From DASQMT01 sp963827335 (GTDB taxonomy: Bacteria > Actinomycetota > Thermoleophilia > Solirubrobacterales > Solirubrobacteraceae), in assembly GCA_963827335.1 (NCBI GenBank), contig CAWHAP010000015.1, positions 620,001 to 684,000 of the forward strand: a stretch of 64,000 nucleotides of DNA, given 5' to 3'. Under the pieces are notes generated by a model, which saw only the letters and a list, made by a program, of their open reading frames with translations, did not search any database and had not been told where the DNA came from. This document shows, one piece after another, positions 34,014 through 44,111 of the stretch; position 1 is the stretch's first letter; every line of letters starts with the position of its first letter. The position numbers and the translations under genes were made by a program.

Positions 34014-34897
34014 CTGACGCGGCGAAGGTACCCGCGCGGGTTGAAGGTGAGGAAGAACTTGTGCATCGACTCGTCGACCTCGAAGTCGTCGCTCTCGCGC
34101 AGGAAGTCGTTCACCGCCGCCCATGGCCCCCGGCCGATGCTCGTCGTGACCGGGTGGCCGCCCGCGTGGGTGTCCTCGACCACGATGTAGGAGCCGACGG
34201 GCACGAGCGGGCTCCAGAGGCGCAGCTCGGCGAGCACGTGCCTGCGCCGGTGCGAGGAGTCCAGCACGATCAGCGGCGTGCGGCCGGCGAGGATCTCCCC
34301 GACCCGCGCGAACACGGCCGGGTCGGTCGAGGACCCGTCGAGGTAGGTGATGCGCGGGTGCTCGGGACGGCCGGGCTGGGCCTCGACGTCGATCGTCACC
34401 ACCTCGCCGTGGCCGAGCAGGTCGAACATGCGCGCGAAGTAGTAGGCGCTGCCGCCGAACTTCGTCCCCGCCTCGATCAGCACGTCGGGGCGCAGGTCGT
34501 GGATCAGCTCCTGGTAGAGCCACAGGTCCAGCGGGGTCTTCCACACCTGGACCCCGAGGAAGCGCGTGTCCTGCCAGGTCTGCTCGTGCGAGTGGTAGTA
34601 GAGCCGGTGGAACTGCCGCACGAGCGCGCGGCGGACCTGCGGCGACGGGCGCTCGCCGGACAGGTCGGCGTCCGCGAGCGTGCGGAACGCGCGCGCCACC
34701 GTGCGGTCGAGCGCGCGCTGGGGCCGCCGGGCGCCGACTGCGTGCTCGACCATCGACTGCAGGCCGTCCAGCGTCGCGCGGTCGAGCTCGCGCGGGCGGC
34801 GGCGCCGGGCCGCGAGCGCCCGGTAGCGGCGCAGGGCGAGCCCGTCCACGCGCGGCGCGACGGCGCGCCGCAGCGCGCGGCGGGCGTTCGCGATCAC
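34010..34897 (-). CDS. cephalosporin hydroxylase/CmcI-family methyltransferase-like protein
   Basis: 295 residues. The core (about 110-290) has SAM-binding Rossmann features: PDVLIEAGTKFGGSAYYFAR (motif I), GEVVTIDVE and PLIVLDSSHRRRHV, as in the CmcI family of cephalosporin hydroxylases and rhamnosyl O-methyltransferases. An Arg-rich N-terminal region (1-50) precedes it. The probable role is sugar or antibiotic-like O-methylation; antibiotic synthesis is not implied by context. The GTG at 34897 overlaps the stop of the quinone oxidoreductase gene (GTGA). Confidence 0.82.
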   Translation of the reverse strand: MIANARRALRRAVAPRVDGLALRRYRALAARRRRPRELDRATLDGLQSMVEHAVGARRPQRALDRTVARAFRTLADADLSGERPSPQVRRALVRQFHRLYYHSHEQTWQDTRFLGVQVWKTPLDLWLYQELIHDLRPDVLIEAGTKFGGSAYYFARMFDLLGHGEVVTIDVEAQPGRPEHPRITYLDGSSTDPAVFARVGEILAGRTPLIVLDSSHRRRHVLAELRLWSPLVPVGSYIVVEDTHAGGHPVTTSIGRGPWAAVNDFLRESDDFEVDESMHKFFLTFNPRGYLRRVS

Positions 34898-35871
34898 CGC
34901 GCCGGGTCCAGGAGGAGCTTGCCGGCGGTGCGCCGGCCCTGCAGGTCCTCGTGCGCCCGGCGGCACTCCGAGAGCCCGTAGGTCTCGCCGGCGACCACGC
35001 GGATCTCGCCGGACACGGCGAGCGCGAACAGCTCCTGCAGCGGCGCGTCGACGAGCTCGGCGGGCCGTCGCAGGCAGTGCATGAGCCAGAAGCCGACGAC
35101 GGCGCGGCTCTTGCGCATCAGGTCCCCCGAGGCGACGGAGTTGGGCTGGCGCGAGGCGATGCCGTAGGTGACGAGCCGGCCGAACGGCGCGAGGGCGTCG
35201 AGGCTCGCCTCGAACACGGGCCCGCCGGCCATCTCGAGCACGAGGTCGACGCGCTCGCCGAGGTTCGCCTCGACGAGCGCCGCGGCCAGGTCCTCGCGCG
35301 TGCCATCGACGGCCACGTCCGCGCCCAGCTCCAGCGCCAGCGCGCGCTTGTCCCCGGTCGACGCCGTGGCGATGACGCGCCCGGCGCCGAAGCGCTTGCC
35401 GAGCTGGACGGCGATCGAGCCGACGCCGCCGGCCGCGGCGTGCACGACGACGCTCTCGCCCGGGGCCAGGTGCCCGCTCGTGCGGTACAGGTGCCACGCG
35501 GTCAGGCCCTGGAGCATGAGCGCGAGCGCCGTGCCGTCGTCCACGCCGTCGGGCACCGCGAACGTGGTGGCGAGGTGCGCCGCGGCGTACTCGGCGTAGC
35601 CGCCGGTGCCCACGAGGGCGACGACGCGCTGGCCGGCGCGGAAGCCGTGCGCGTCGCGCTCGACCACGCCGGCGACCTCCGCGCCCGGCACGAGCGGCAG
35701 CTCGTAGCGCGCGAGGTACGTGTTCTCCCGCGCGTGGGTGTCGGCGAAGTTGATCCCGGCGTGCGTGACGCGGATCAGCACCTGGTCGTCGCCGGGCTCG
35801 GGCACGGGCGCGTCCTCCACCAGCTGAAGGACCTCGGGCCCGCCCCATTCGGTGATTCGGATGGCTCGCAT
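34894..35871 (-). CDS. NADPH:quinone oxidoreductase, zinc-independent MDR family
   Basis: 325-residue medium-chain dehydrogenase/reductase. N-terminal GroES-like domain MRAIRITEWGGPEVLQLVED and HAGINFADTHAR; the nucleotide motif VHAAAGGVGSIAVQLGKRFG (about 146-165) fits NADPH-dependent quinone or enone reductases. No structural or catalytic zinc Cys set is seen. It probably reduces quinones or alpha,beta-unsaturated carbonyls. Coupled to the CmcI-like gene by GTGA. A TAACCT hexamer lies 10 bases upstream of the ATG. Confidence 0.9.
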   Translation of the reverse strand: MRAIRITEWGGPEVLQLVEDAPVPEPGDDQVLIRVTHAGINFADTHARENTYLARYELPLVPGAEVAGVVERDAHGFRAGQRVVALVGTGGYAEYAAAHLATTFAVPDGVDDGTALALMLQGLTAWHLYRTSGHLAPGESVVVHAAAGGVGSIAVQLGKRFGAGRVIATASTGDKRALALELGADVAVDGTREDLAAALVEANLGERVDLVLEMAGGPVFEASLDALAPFGRLVTYGIASRQPNSVASGDLMRKSRAVVGFWLMHCLRRPAELVDAPLQELFALAVSGEIRVVAGETYGLSECRRAHEDLQGRRTAGKLLLDPAR

Positions 35872-35914
35872 GCGGCAGGGCAGGTTATGAGGTCCGCTAC
35901 GCTGCCGCGCCCAG

Positions 35915-36820
35915 ATGACGCTCACCGTGGTCGGATCCATCGCCTTCGACGCCGTCGAGACCCCTTCGGGGAGCCGCGACCGGCTGCTCGGCGGCTCGGC
36001 CGTGCACTTCTCGCTCGCGTCCGCCCTGCTCGCGGAGACGCGCATCGTCGGCCCGGTGGGCGACGACTTCGGCGAGGACGAGTACGCGATCCTGCACGCG
36101 CGCGGGGTGCTCACCGACGACGTCGAGCACGTGCCCGGCGGCAAGACGTTCTTCTGGGCCGGCCGCTACCACCGCGACATCAACCAGCGCGACACGCTGC
36201 AGACGGACCTCAACGTCTTCGAGGACTTCCGGCCGAAGCTGTCGGCGGCGTCGCGCGACGCCGAGGTGCTGTTCCTCGGGAACATCCAGCCCGACCTGCA
36301 GCGCGAGGTGCGCGAGCAGTGCCGCGCTGCGCGCTTCGTGGCGATGGACTCGATGAACCTGTGGATCGACATCGCCCACGAGTCGCTCGTGCAGACGATC
36401 GGCCTGGTCGACTGCCTCGTGCTCAACGACGCCGAGCTCAAGCAGCTGACGGACGAGCCGAACCTGATCCGCGCCGCGCACAAGGCGCTCGACCTCGGCC
36501 CGCGCGTCGTGATCGCCAAGCAGGGCGAGTACGGCTCGGCGATGATCACGCGCACCGCCTTCTTCGGCCTGAACGCCTACCCCACGGCCGACATCGTCGA
36601 GCCGACCGGCGCCGGCGACACGTTCGCCGGCGGCCTGATGGGCTACCTCGCCGCGCAGGGCGGCGACGTCGACGACGCGACGCTGCGCCGCGCGATGGCC
36701 TACGGCACCGCGTGCGCCTCGTTCAACGTCGAGGGCTTCGGGTCCGAGCGCCTGTACGAGCTCGATCGCGCCGAGGTCGACGAGCGCGTCGCGGCGCTCG
36801 AGCGCAACAGCCGCTTCTAG
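35915..36820 (+). CDS. PfkB-family carbohydrate or nucleoside kinase
   Basis: 301-residue ribokinase-fold kinase. GSIAFDAVETPSG at the N-terminus, LLGGSAVHFSLASAL as substrate-binding glycine motif, and EPTGAGDTFAGG with catalytic Asp235 near the C-terminus. The middle segment FFWAGRYHRDINQRDTLQTD is unusual for ribokinase and common in an uncharacterised sugar-kinase subgroup. Divergent from the quinone oxidoreductase. A TACGCT hexamer ends 11 bases before the ATG. Confidence 0.88.
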   Translation: MTLTVVGSIAFDAVETPSGSRDRLLGGSAVHFSLASALLAETRIVGPVGDDFGEDEYAILHARGVLTDDVEHVPGGKTFFWAGRYHRDINQRDTLQTDLNVFEDFRPKLSAASRDAEVLFLGNIQPDLQREVREQCRAARFVAMDSMNLWIDIAHESLVQTIGLVDCLVLNDAELKQLTDEPNLIRAAHKALDLGPRVVIAKQGEYGSAMITRTAFFGLNAYPTADIVEPTGAGDTFAGGLMGYLAAQGGDVDDATLRRAMAYGTACASFNVEGFGSERLYELDRAEVDERVAALERNSRF

Positions 36821-37187
36821 TCACGACCAGCGGCGGCCGCTCTTCGCACCGACGACGACCTCCCCGCCCCAGGGCCAGGCGAAGCCGGTGACGAGGCCTC
36901 CGGCCGAGGCAGGTGTTGTGGGGGTGTGACGACCGCGGCGGGCGCCGTCCGAGCGGGGTGAGGGGTTCACCAGGCGTGGAGCGGGATCGGCGTGCGCCGC
37001 GGCGACGAGGAGGTCGTCGTCGTGTGCGTGGAGCATGTGGTGCATCGTGCTGGGAACGACGCCCGTCCGCATCGGGGCATTCCCCGGACTTCTCCCCTGT
37101 CCTCGGCGGCGACCCCCTGGGACGCCGGGGTGCCGGGAGTGACCGGGGCCCTTGCACCCCGGGGACCGAGGCGTAGGATCACCCGCG
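36821..37187. other. gene-poor gap with partial C-family repeat
   Basis: No convincing gene. A short diverged copy of the C element lies at 36878-36912 (GGCGAAGCCGGTGACGAGGC and so on). A minus-strand frame beginning MHHMLHAHDDDLLVAAAHAD near 37055 has a composition unlike typical shadow frames but no promoter or homology I recognise. The right end holds the TAGGAT promoter hexamer of the next gene (37174-37179). Confidence 0.6.
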
Positions 37188-37442
37188 ATGGCGTGGACGA
37201 TGTTCTTCCTCTTCGTCGCCCTCAAGGTGCCGCTGCTGGCGCTGTGCTGGCTCGTCTGGTGGGCGATCCGGCAGGAGCCCCAGCTCGAGGAGCCCGAGGG
37301 CGAGGGCGGCAGCCGCTACCGCCCGCACCCCCACCGCCCGCTCCCGCGGGCGCCCCGGCGCGGGCCGCACGGCGACCCCGCCCCGCTCCCGCCGCCGCGC
37401 GTCCGCAAGGTCGCCGCGCGGGCACGCCAGCTCGAGCGATAG
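37188..37442 (+). CDS. small single-span membrane protein, 84 residues
   Basis: MFFLFVALKVPLLALCWLVWWAI forms one membrane helix at residues 5-27; the rest is a Pro/Arg-rich cytoplasmic tail (RPLPRAPRRGPHGDPAPLPP). TAGGAT lies 8 bases before the ATG. It is followed after 9 bases by dcd. No known family. Confidence 0.72.
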   Translation: MAWTMFFLFVALKVPLLALCWLVWWAIRQEPQLEEPEGEGGSRYRPHPHRPLPRAPRRGPHGDPAPLPPPRVRKVAARARQLER

Positions 37443-37451
37443 CGTTCGGGC

Positions 37452-38030
37452 GTGCCCGCGCCCACCTCCGTCCTGTCCGACGGCACGATCCGCCGCCTCG
37501 TCGCCGAGGGCCGCGTCGTGATCGACCCCTGGGACCCTGCGCTGGTCCAGCCGGCCTCGGTCGACCTGCGCCTGGGCGACTCCTTCCGGGTGTTCCACAA
37601 CCACCGCGCGGCCGCGATCGACCTGCGCGACCCGCCCACGAACCTCACCGAGGAGGTCGTGATCGCGGGCGACGAGCCGTTCGTCATCCATCCGGGCGAG
37701 TTCGCGCTCGGCCGCACGAGCGAGTACGTGGAGATCCCCGACGACGTCGTCGCGCGGATCGAGGGCAAGTCGAGCCTCGGCCGGCTCGGCCTGATCGTGC
37801 ACGCGACCGCCGGCTTCGTCGACCCGGGCTTCAAGGGCACGCTCACGCTCGAGATCACGAACCTGACGCGCGTCCCGATCAAGCTCTACACCGGGCTGCC
37901 GATCGCCCAGCTCTCGTTCATGACCCTGGACGCGCCCGCCGAGCACCCCTACGGCTCCCCCGAGCTCGGCTCGCACTACCAGGGCCAGACGGCCGCCACG
38001 GAGTCCCGCTACGGACGGGCCGTCCGGTAG
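37452..38030 (+). CDS. dcd: dCTP deaminase
   Basis: 192-residue trimeric enzyme converting dCTP to dUTP (or directly to dUMP in bifunctional actinobacterial forms). The signature VARIEGKSSLGRLGL is followed by HATAGFVDPGFKG with the catalytic Glu in LTLEITNL. The His-Ala-Thr-Ala variant resembles mycobacterial bifunctional Dcd, so a combined deaminase/dUTPase is plausible. The GTG follows TAGCGT by 6 bases. Confidence 0.94.
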   Translation: MPAPTSVLSDGTIRRLVAEGRVVIDPWDPALVQPASVDLRLGDSFRVFHNHRAAAIDLRDPPTNLTEEVVIAGDEPFVIHPGEFALGRTSEYVEIPDDVVARIEGKSSLGRLGLIVHATAGFVDPGFKGTLTLEITNLTRVPIKLYTGLPIAQLSFMTLDAPAEHPYGSPELGSHYQGQTAATESRYGRAVR

Positions 38031-38040
38031 CGTTCGCGCG

Positions 38041-38271
38041 ATGCTCGCCACGCTGCTGACCTTCGCGACCGAGGCGCTCGAGGAGGAGGAGTCCTCCAAG
38101 ACGGTCTTCTACATCCTGGGCGGCGCCGCAGCCGTCTGGGCGATCGCCCTCTTCGCGCTCGGGATGCGGTCCCACACGTTCCCCGGCACGCCCGCGGCGC
38201 AGCGCGGCGTGATCGCGATCAGCATCCTCCTCGTGATCGGCGCGATGGCGAGCTCCGTGCTCACTGCCTGA
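38041..38271 (+). CDS. small two-helix membrane protein, 76 residues
   Basis: Acidic N-terminus (TEALEEEESSK) then helices TVFYILGGAAAVWAIALFAL and GVIAISILLVIGAMASSVLT. TAGCGT ends 7 bases before the ATG; it lies between dcd and gltA. Conserved-type hypothetical protein; a role cannot be stated. Confidence 0.75.
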   Translation: MLATLLTFATEALEEEESSKTVFYILGGAAAVWAIALFALGMRSHTFPGTPAAQRGVIAISILLVIGAMASSVLTA

Positions 38272-38286
38272 TGCCATAGTGCAGGT

Positions 38287-39615
<1,329 letters not shown>

Positions 39616-39695
39616 CGGACCTCATTCCGGAGCGTCGGGGCGCCCGCCCCGACCCGGGCTCACTTTTCGGGCGCAGCGGTCGATCTTGTCCCTAC

Positions 39696-41105
39696 ATGCG
39701 CGCTGCGCCGTCCGTACCCCTGCCCGCCTTCCAGGCGACGGTCGTCGCCACGCCGGACCACGTCCGCGCGCTCGAGGCCGCCCTGGTGTCGGCGCGCGCG
39801 GCCGAGGAGCGCTTCCGCGGGCTCGTGGAGTCGATCGACGCCGTGCCCTACATCTCGGCCTGGGACGAGCAGGGGACGATCCGGTACATGTCGCCCCACG
39901 CCGAGGAGCTGCTCGGCTACCCGCGCGAGCAGTGGTACCACGGGCCCGACCCGTGGGCGGCCAACCTCCATCCCGACGACCGCGAGCGCGTGCTGGAGCA
40001 GTCGGGGCGCACGTTCAGCGAGGGCATCGACTTCGCGTGCGAGTACCGCATGCACACCGCCGACGGTCGCATCGTGTGGATCGCGGAGCGCGAGACGATC
40101 GTGCGCGACGAGGCGGGCAGCCCGCTCTTCTGCCACGGCGTGATGTTCGACATCACGCGCCTGAAGACCGCCGAGCAGCGGCTCGTGACGGCCGAGGCCG
40201 CGCTGCGCGAGGAGCGCGACCTGGCCCAGCGCTATCTCGACATCGCGCGCACCATGCTGCTGGTGATCGACGCCGACGAGTCCGTGCGCCTGCTCAACCA
40301 GCACGGGCACGAGCTGCTCGGCTACCCCGCCGGCTCCCTGATCGGCGCCAACTGGTTCGACGTGGCCGTCCCCCAGCCCGGCCGCGAGGTGGCGCGCAGC
40401 GCCTTCCGGACCGCGATGGACGGCGACCCCACGCCGCCCGACGGCGGCGATCGCACGGTGCTGGTCACGTCCACCGGCGAGCAGCGGACGATGGCCTGGC
40501 GCCACACGATCCTCTCCGGGCCCGACGGGACGCCGTCGGGCACGCTGTCCTCGGGCGAGGACATCACGGAGCAGCTGCGCGCGGAGGCCGAGATCCGGCG
40601 GCTCGCCTTCCACGACCACCTGACCGGGCTCCCGAACCGCTCGCACTTCGACGCGGAACTGCGCGCCGCCGTGGACGCCGCGCCCGCGGCGGGGCACGCG
40701 GTCGGCCTGCTGTTCGCCGACCTCGACGGGTTCAAGCTGATCAACGACTCGCACGGCCACGCGGTCGGCGACGAGCTCCTGCGCAGCGTGGCCGAGCGGC
40801 TCGGCGGGCTCGAGCGCGCCGGGCTGCTCGCGCGCCACGGCGGCGACGAGTTCCTGGTGCTGCTCGACGGGCTCCCGCTCGATCCGGACGCGGCCGCCGC
40901 CGCGGCCGACGCCACCGCCGCCGCGATCGCCGGGCGGCTCGCCGCGCCGTTCGCGCTCGCCGGCGCGCAGGTCCGGATCCGGGCCAGCGTCGGCTGCTCG
41001 ATCTTCCCCTACGAGGCGCACGACGCCGAGTCGCTCCTGCAGCACGCCGACGCCGCCATGTACCGCGCGAAGCGCGGCACGCCCCAGCCGGAGGCGGGAC
41101 GGTGA
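39696..41105 (+). CDS. PAS-PAS-GGDEF diguanylate cyclase
   Basis: 469 residues making cyclic-di-GMP from GTP. First PAS about 35-150 (VESIDAVPYISAWDEQGTIR, EYRMHTADGRIVWIAERE), coiled linker, second PAS about 180-295 (ERDLAQRYLDIARTMLLVID). GGDEF domain about 305-465 with intact active loop RHGGDEF (residues 382-386 GGDEF) and DLDGFKLINDSHGHAVGDEL. The RxxD product-inhibition site before the loop is absent. No membrane helix, so a cytoplasmic sensor. The ATG at 39696 is chosen since upstream frame is non-homologous. Coupled by GTGA to the EAL gene. Confidence 0.9.
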   Translation: MRAAPSVPLPAFQATVVATPDHVRALEAALVSARAAEERFRGLVESIDAVPYISAWDEQGTIRYMSPHAEELLGYPREQWYHGPDPWAANLHPDDRERVLEQSGRTFSEGIDFACEYRMHTADGRIVWIAERETIVRDEAGSPLFCHGVMFDITRLKTAEQRLVTAEAALREERDLAQRYLDIARTMLLVIDADESVRLLNQHGHELLGYPAGSLIGANWFDVAVPQPGREVARSAFRTAMDGDPTPPDGGDRTVLVTSTGEQRTMAWRHTILSGPDGTPSGTLSSGEDITEQLRAEAEIRRLAFHDHLTGLPNRSHFDAELRAAVDAAPAAGHAVGLLFADLDGFKLINDSHGHAVGDELLRSVAERLGGLERAGLLARHGGDEFLVLLDGLPLDPDAAAAAADATAAAIAGRLAAPFALAGAQVRIRASVGCSIFPYEAHDAESLLQHADAAMYRAKRGTPQPEAGR

Positions 41106-43753
41106 AGGGCGCGCGCAGCTTCCGGGCGCTCCTCGTCGACGTCGGCCCGGCCCGCCGCGGCGAGATCGCCGCCGCGCTGGCCGCGGCGGGCTGGAACGCG
41201 CACGCGGAGCCCGTGTCCGGGACCGAGGCGCTCTCGGCGGCGCTGGCGCGGCGCGGCTGGGACGTCGTGATCTACGGCGGCGAGGGCGAGGATCGCGTGC
41301 CCGCGCGCAAGGCGATGGCGCTCGTCCGCATGGCCGACCCGGAGCTCGCGTTCGTCGCCGCCGTCGCCTCGGTGCGCCCCGGCGACCTCTCCGCGTTCGT
41401 CCAGGGCTTCGGGCCCGAGGCGATCTTCGCGCCCGATCCGGCGCGCCTGCCCGAGGTGCTCGAGCCGGTGCTCGCGGCGCGCGCGGAGGCGCGGCCCGAT
41501 GCCGACGGCGCCCACGGGCTGCTGCTCGCCCAGCAGGCCATCACCGACCACGTGGCCGCGGGGCTCACGCCCGACGAGCTGTGCGCGCGCGTGCTCGAGA
41601 CGCTCGGCCGCACGCTGGGCTGGACCTACGGCGCCGTCTGGCGACCCGACGGCGAGTCGAGCATGCTGCGCTGCACCGCGATGTGGCACGACCCGGACGG
41701 CGACCAGCACCTCGCGGCCTTCGCCGACGTCTCGCGGCGGCTGAAGATCGCCCCCGGCCGCGGCCTGCCGGGCCGCGCCTACGCCTTCCGCCGCCCGGCG
41801 TGGATCGCCGACGTCGCCGCCGACGGGAACATGCCGCGCCACGGCCACGCGCTCCGCGCGGGCCTGACGAGCGCGGTCGCCTTCCCGATCGCGCTCGCCG
41901 ACGACTGCGCGGGCGTGATCGAGTTCTTCTCCGAGGGCATCGGGGAGCCGGACGCGCAGGTCGCGGCGATGTTCGCCACGGTCGGCGGCCAGCTCGCCCA
42001 GTACCTCGAGCGCCGCCGCCTGCAGGCGGACGAGAGCCGCCGCGTCGAGGCCATGCTGCGCGCGGAGCGCGACCGCGCCCAGCGCTACCTCGACGTGGCC
42101 GGGACGATGATCGTCGTCCTCGACGTCGACGGGCGCATCCTGCTCATCAACAAGAAGGGCTGCGCGGTGCTCGACCGCGCCGAGGACGAGCTGCTCGGCG
42201 CCGACTGGTTCGCGATCGCGATCCCCGAGCACGAGCGCGACGTGCTCCGCACCGGCTACACGCGGATGCTGCGCGACGGGGTGCAGGTCACCGAGCCCTT
42301 CCAGAGCTCCGTGCTCACGCTGGGCGGGCAGCTGCGCACGATCGCCTGGAACAACACGGTGCTCCGGGACGCCGACGGCGCCGTCGCCGGCGTGCTCGCG
42401 TCCGGCGAGGACGTGACCGAGCGGCTCCAGGCCGAGCAGCAGGTCACCTACCTCGCCTACCACGATCCGCTGACCGGGCTGGCGAACCGCACCCTGCTCG
42501 AGGAGCACCTCAAGCTCGCGCTCGCGCGCTCCCGCCGCACCGGCGCCGGCGTCGCGCTGCTGCAGTTCGACGTGGACAACTTCAAGCTGGTCAACGACTC
42601 GCTCGGGCACCGGGCCGGGGACGAGCTGATCTGCCGGCTCGCCGCGCGGCTCGGGGGCGCGGTCCGCGCGACCGACCTGCTGGCGCGGACCGGCGGCGAC
42701 GGGTTCCTGCTCCTGCTCACCGACCTCCACGACGACGCGGCCGCCACCGCCGAGCGCGTCGCGGCGCAGATCGCCGACACGCTGGCCGAGCCGTTCCTGA
42801 TCGCCGACGCCGAGTTCCAGGTCTCCGCCTCGATCGGGATCGCGCTCGCCCCGCGCGACGCCCGCGAGGCCGAGGCGCTGCTCGCGCACGCCGACTCGGC
42901 CATGTACCAGGCCAAGGAGACCGCGCGCGGCGGCTGGGCCGTGTACGCGGAGACCGGCCGCGACCCGCTCGAGCGGCTCTCGATGGCGGCGCGGCTGCGA
43001 CGGGCGCTCGAGGCCGAGGAGTTCCAGCTCCACTACCAGCCGATCTTCGCCACCGCCGGGGGCGGGCTCGTCGGCGTCGAGGCGCTGCTGCGCTGGCACG
43101 ACGCCGAGCGCGGCGCGCTCGTCCCCCCGAGCGAGTTCATCCCCGTCGCCGAGGAGACCGGGCTGATCGAGTCGATCGGCGACTGGGTGATCGGCGCGGT
43201 CTGCGCGCAGCAGGTCGACTGGGCCGCGCGCGGGATGCGGCCGCAGATGTCGGTCAACGTCTCGCCGCGCCAGCTGCGCCGCGTCGACTTCCTCGCCCGC
43301 GTCCGCGAGCACCTGCGCGCCAGCGGCGCCGACCCCGCGCGGATCACGGTGGAGCTGACCGAGTCGGCGATGCTCCAGGACCACGCGGACGCCGAGCCGA
43401 TCCTGCGCGAGCTGCACGACCTCGGCCTCCAGCTCGCGCTGGACGACTTCGGCTCGGGCTACTCGTCGCTCTCGCGGCTGCGCGAGATGCCGATGGAGAC
43501 GCTCAAGATCGACCGCGCGTTCCTGCGCGAGGTCCCCGAGAGCCACGAGGCGTCCGCGATCGTCACCGCGATCCTGCGCCTGGCCCGCGCGCTCGGGCGC
43601 GTCGCCGTCGCCGAGGGCGTCGAGACCGAGGAGCAGCTGCGCTTCCTCGAGGAGCAGCAGTGCCCGCTCGTCCAGGGCTTCCTGCTCGCCCGCCCGATGC
43701 CGGTCGGCGAGCTGGAGGTCCTCTTGGCCGCCCAGCCCGTGCCCGCCTCGTAG
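41102..43753 (+). CDS. REC-like/GAF/PAS/degenerate GGDEF/EAL phosphodiesterase
   Basis: 883-residue cytoplasmic protein. Order: pseudo-receiver (about 5-125, without the usual acidic pocket), GAF (about 150-305), PAS (about 325-435, paralogous to the second PAS of the upstream cyclase), GGDEF-like domain (about 445-610) with GGDGF at 531-535 instead of GGDEF, then EAL (about 630-880). EAL residues are intact: EALLRW (Glu660), NVSPRQL, ELTESAM, DDFGSGYSSL, LKIDRAF, EGVETEEQL. So it should hydrolyse c-di-GMP while its GGDEF-like domain may bind GTP as an allosteric switch. The GTG overlaps the cyclase stop. Confidence 0.9.
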   Translation: MKGARSFRALLVDVGPARRGEIAAALAAAGWNAHAEPVSGTEALSAALARRGWDVVIYGGEGEDRVPARKAMALVRMADPELAFVAAVASVRPGDLSAFVQGFGPEAIFAPDPARLPEVLEPVLAARAEARPDADGAHGLLLAQQAITDHVAAGLTPDELCARVLETLGRTLGWTYGAVWRPDGESSMLRCTAMWHDPDGDQHLAAFADVSRRLKIAPGRGLPGRAYAFRRPAWIADVAADGNMPRHGHALRAGLTSAVAFPIALADDCAGVIEFFSEGIGEPDAQVAAMFATVGGQLAQYLERRRLQADESRRVEAMLRAERDRAQRYLDVAGTMIVVLDVDGRILLINKKGCAVLDRAEDELLGADWFAIAIPEHERDVLRTGYTRMLRDGVQVTEPFQSSVLTLGGQLRTIAWNNTVLRDADGAVAGVLASGEDVTERLQAEQQVTYLAYHDPLTGLANRTLLEEHLKLALARSRRTGAGVALLQFDVDNFKLVNDSLGHRAGDELICRLAARLGGAVRATDLLARTGGDGFLLLLTDLHDDAAATAERVAAQIADTLAEPFLIADAEFQVSASIGIALAPRDAREAEALLAHADSAMYQAKETARGGWAVYAETGRDPLERLSMAARLRRALEAEEFQLHYQPIFATAGGGLVGVEALLRWHDAERGALVPPSEFIPVAEETGLIESIGDWVIGAVCAQQVDWAARGMRPQMSVNVSPRQLRRVDFLARVREHLRASGADPARITVELTESAMLQDHADAEPILRELHDLGLQLALDDFGSGYSSLSRLREMPMETLKIDRAFLREVPESHEASAIVTAILRLARALGRVAVAEGVETEEQLRFLEEQQCPLVQGFLLARPMPVGELEVLLAAQPVPAS

Positions 43754-43763
43754 GCTTCGCGCC

Positions 43764-44111
43764 GTGTGGCGCGTGACGGTGCGCAACGGGCCGAAGGTGG
43801 AGAAGCTCCGCGCCGCCGAGCTGGCGGAGGCGCTCGATCTCGTCGAGCGGGAGGGCAGGGTGCTCGCCGGCGGGCCGGGGCGCCGCACGGTCGACCTGCG
43901 GGCGCGCACGTTCACTCCGCAGCAGCAGGTCGCGGGGCGCGTGGAGCTGGCCGGGCCGGGCGTGCGCGCGGGGATCGACGTGCGCGGCGACGGCGAGGCG
44001 GAGGCCTGGACGGGGCGGATCCGGCGCCGGGTGGTCGCCCAGGAGGATCGGGAGAGCCCATACCAGGCGCTGCGCCGCGTGCTGCTTCAGAGCACGAGCG
44101 TGGAGCCGTAG
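43764..44111 (+). CDS. hypothetical protein, 115 residues
   Basis: Begins MWRVTVRNGPKVEKLRAAEL with alternating charged and hydrophobic residues suggesting a small alpha/beta fold; no membrane segment. TAGGCT lies 7 bases before the GTG, supporting expression. It overlaps the convergent YgjP-type gene by 25 bases. No family recognised. Confidence 0.68.
   Translation: MWRVTVRNGPKVEKLRAAELAEALDLVEREGRVLAGGPGRRTVDLRARTFTPQQQVAGRVELAGPGVRAGIDVRGDGEAEAWTGRIRRRVVAQEDRESPYQALRRVLLQSTSVEP

Noticed and set aside
39686..41101. Continuous plus-strand frame joining into the EAL protein, suggesting a 1355-residue protein
   Set aside because: The upstream part is an Arg/Ala-rich shadow of the GGDEF gene; a GTG at the GTGA overlap is the natural start.
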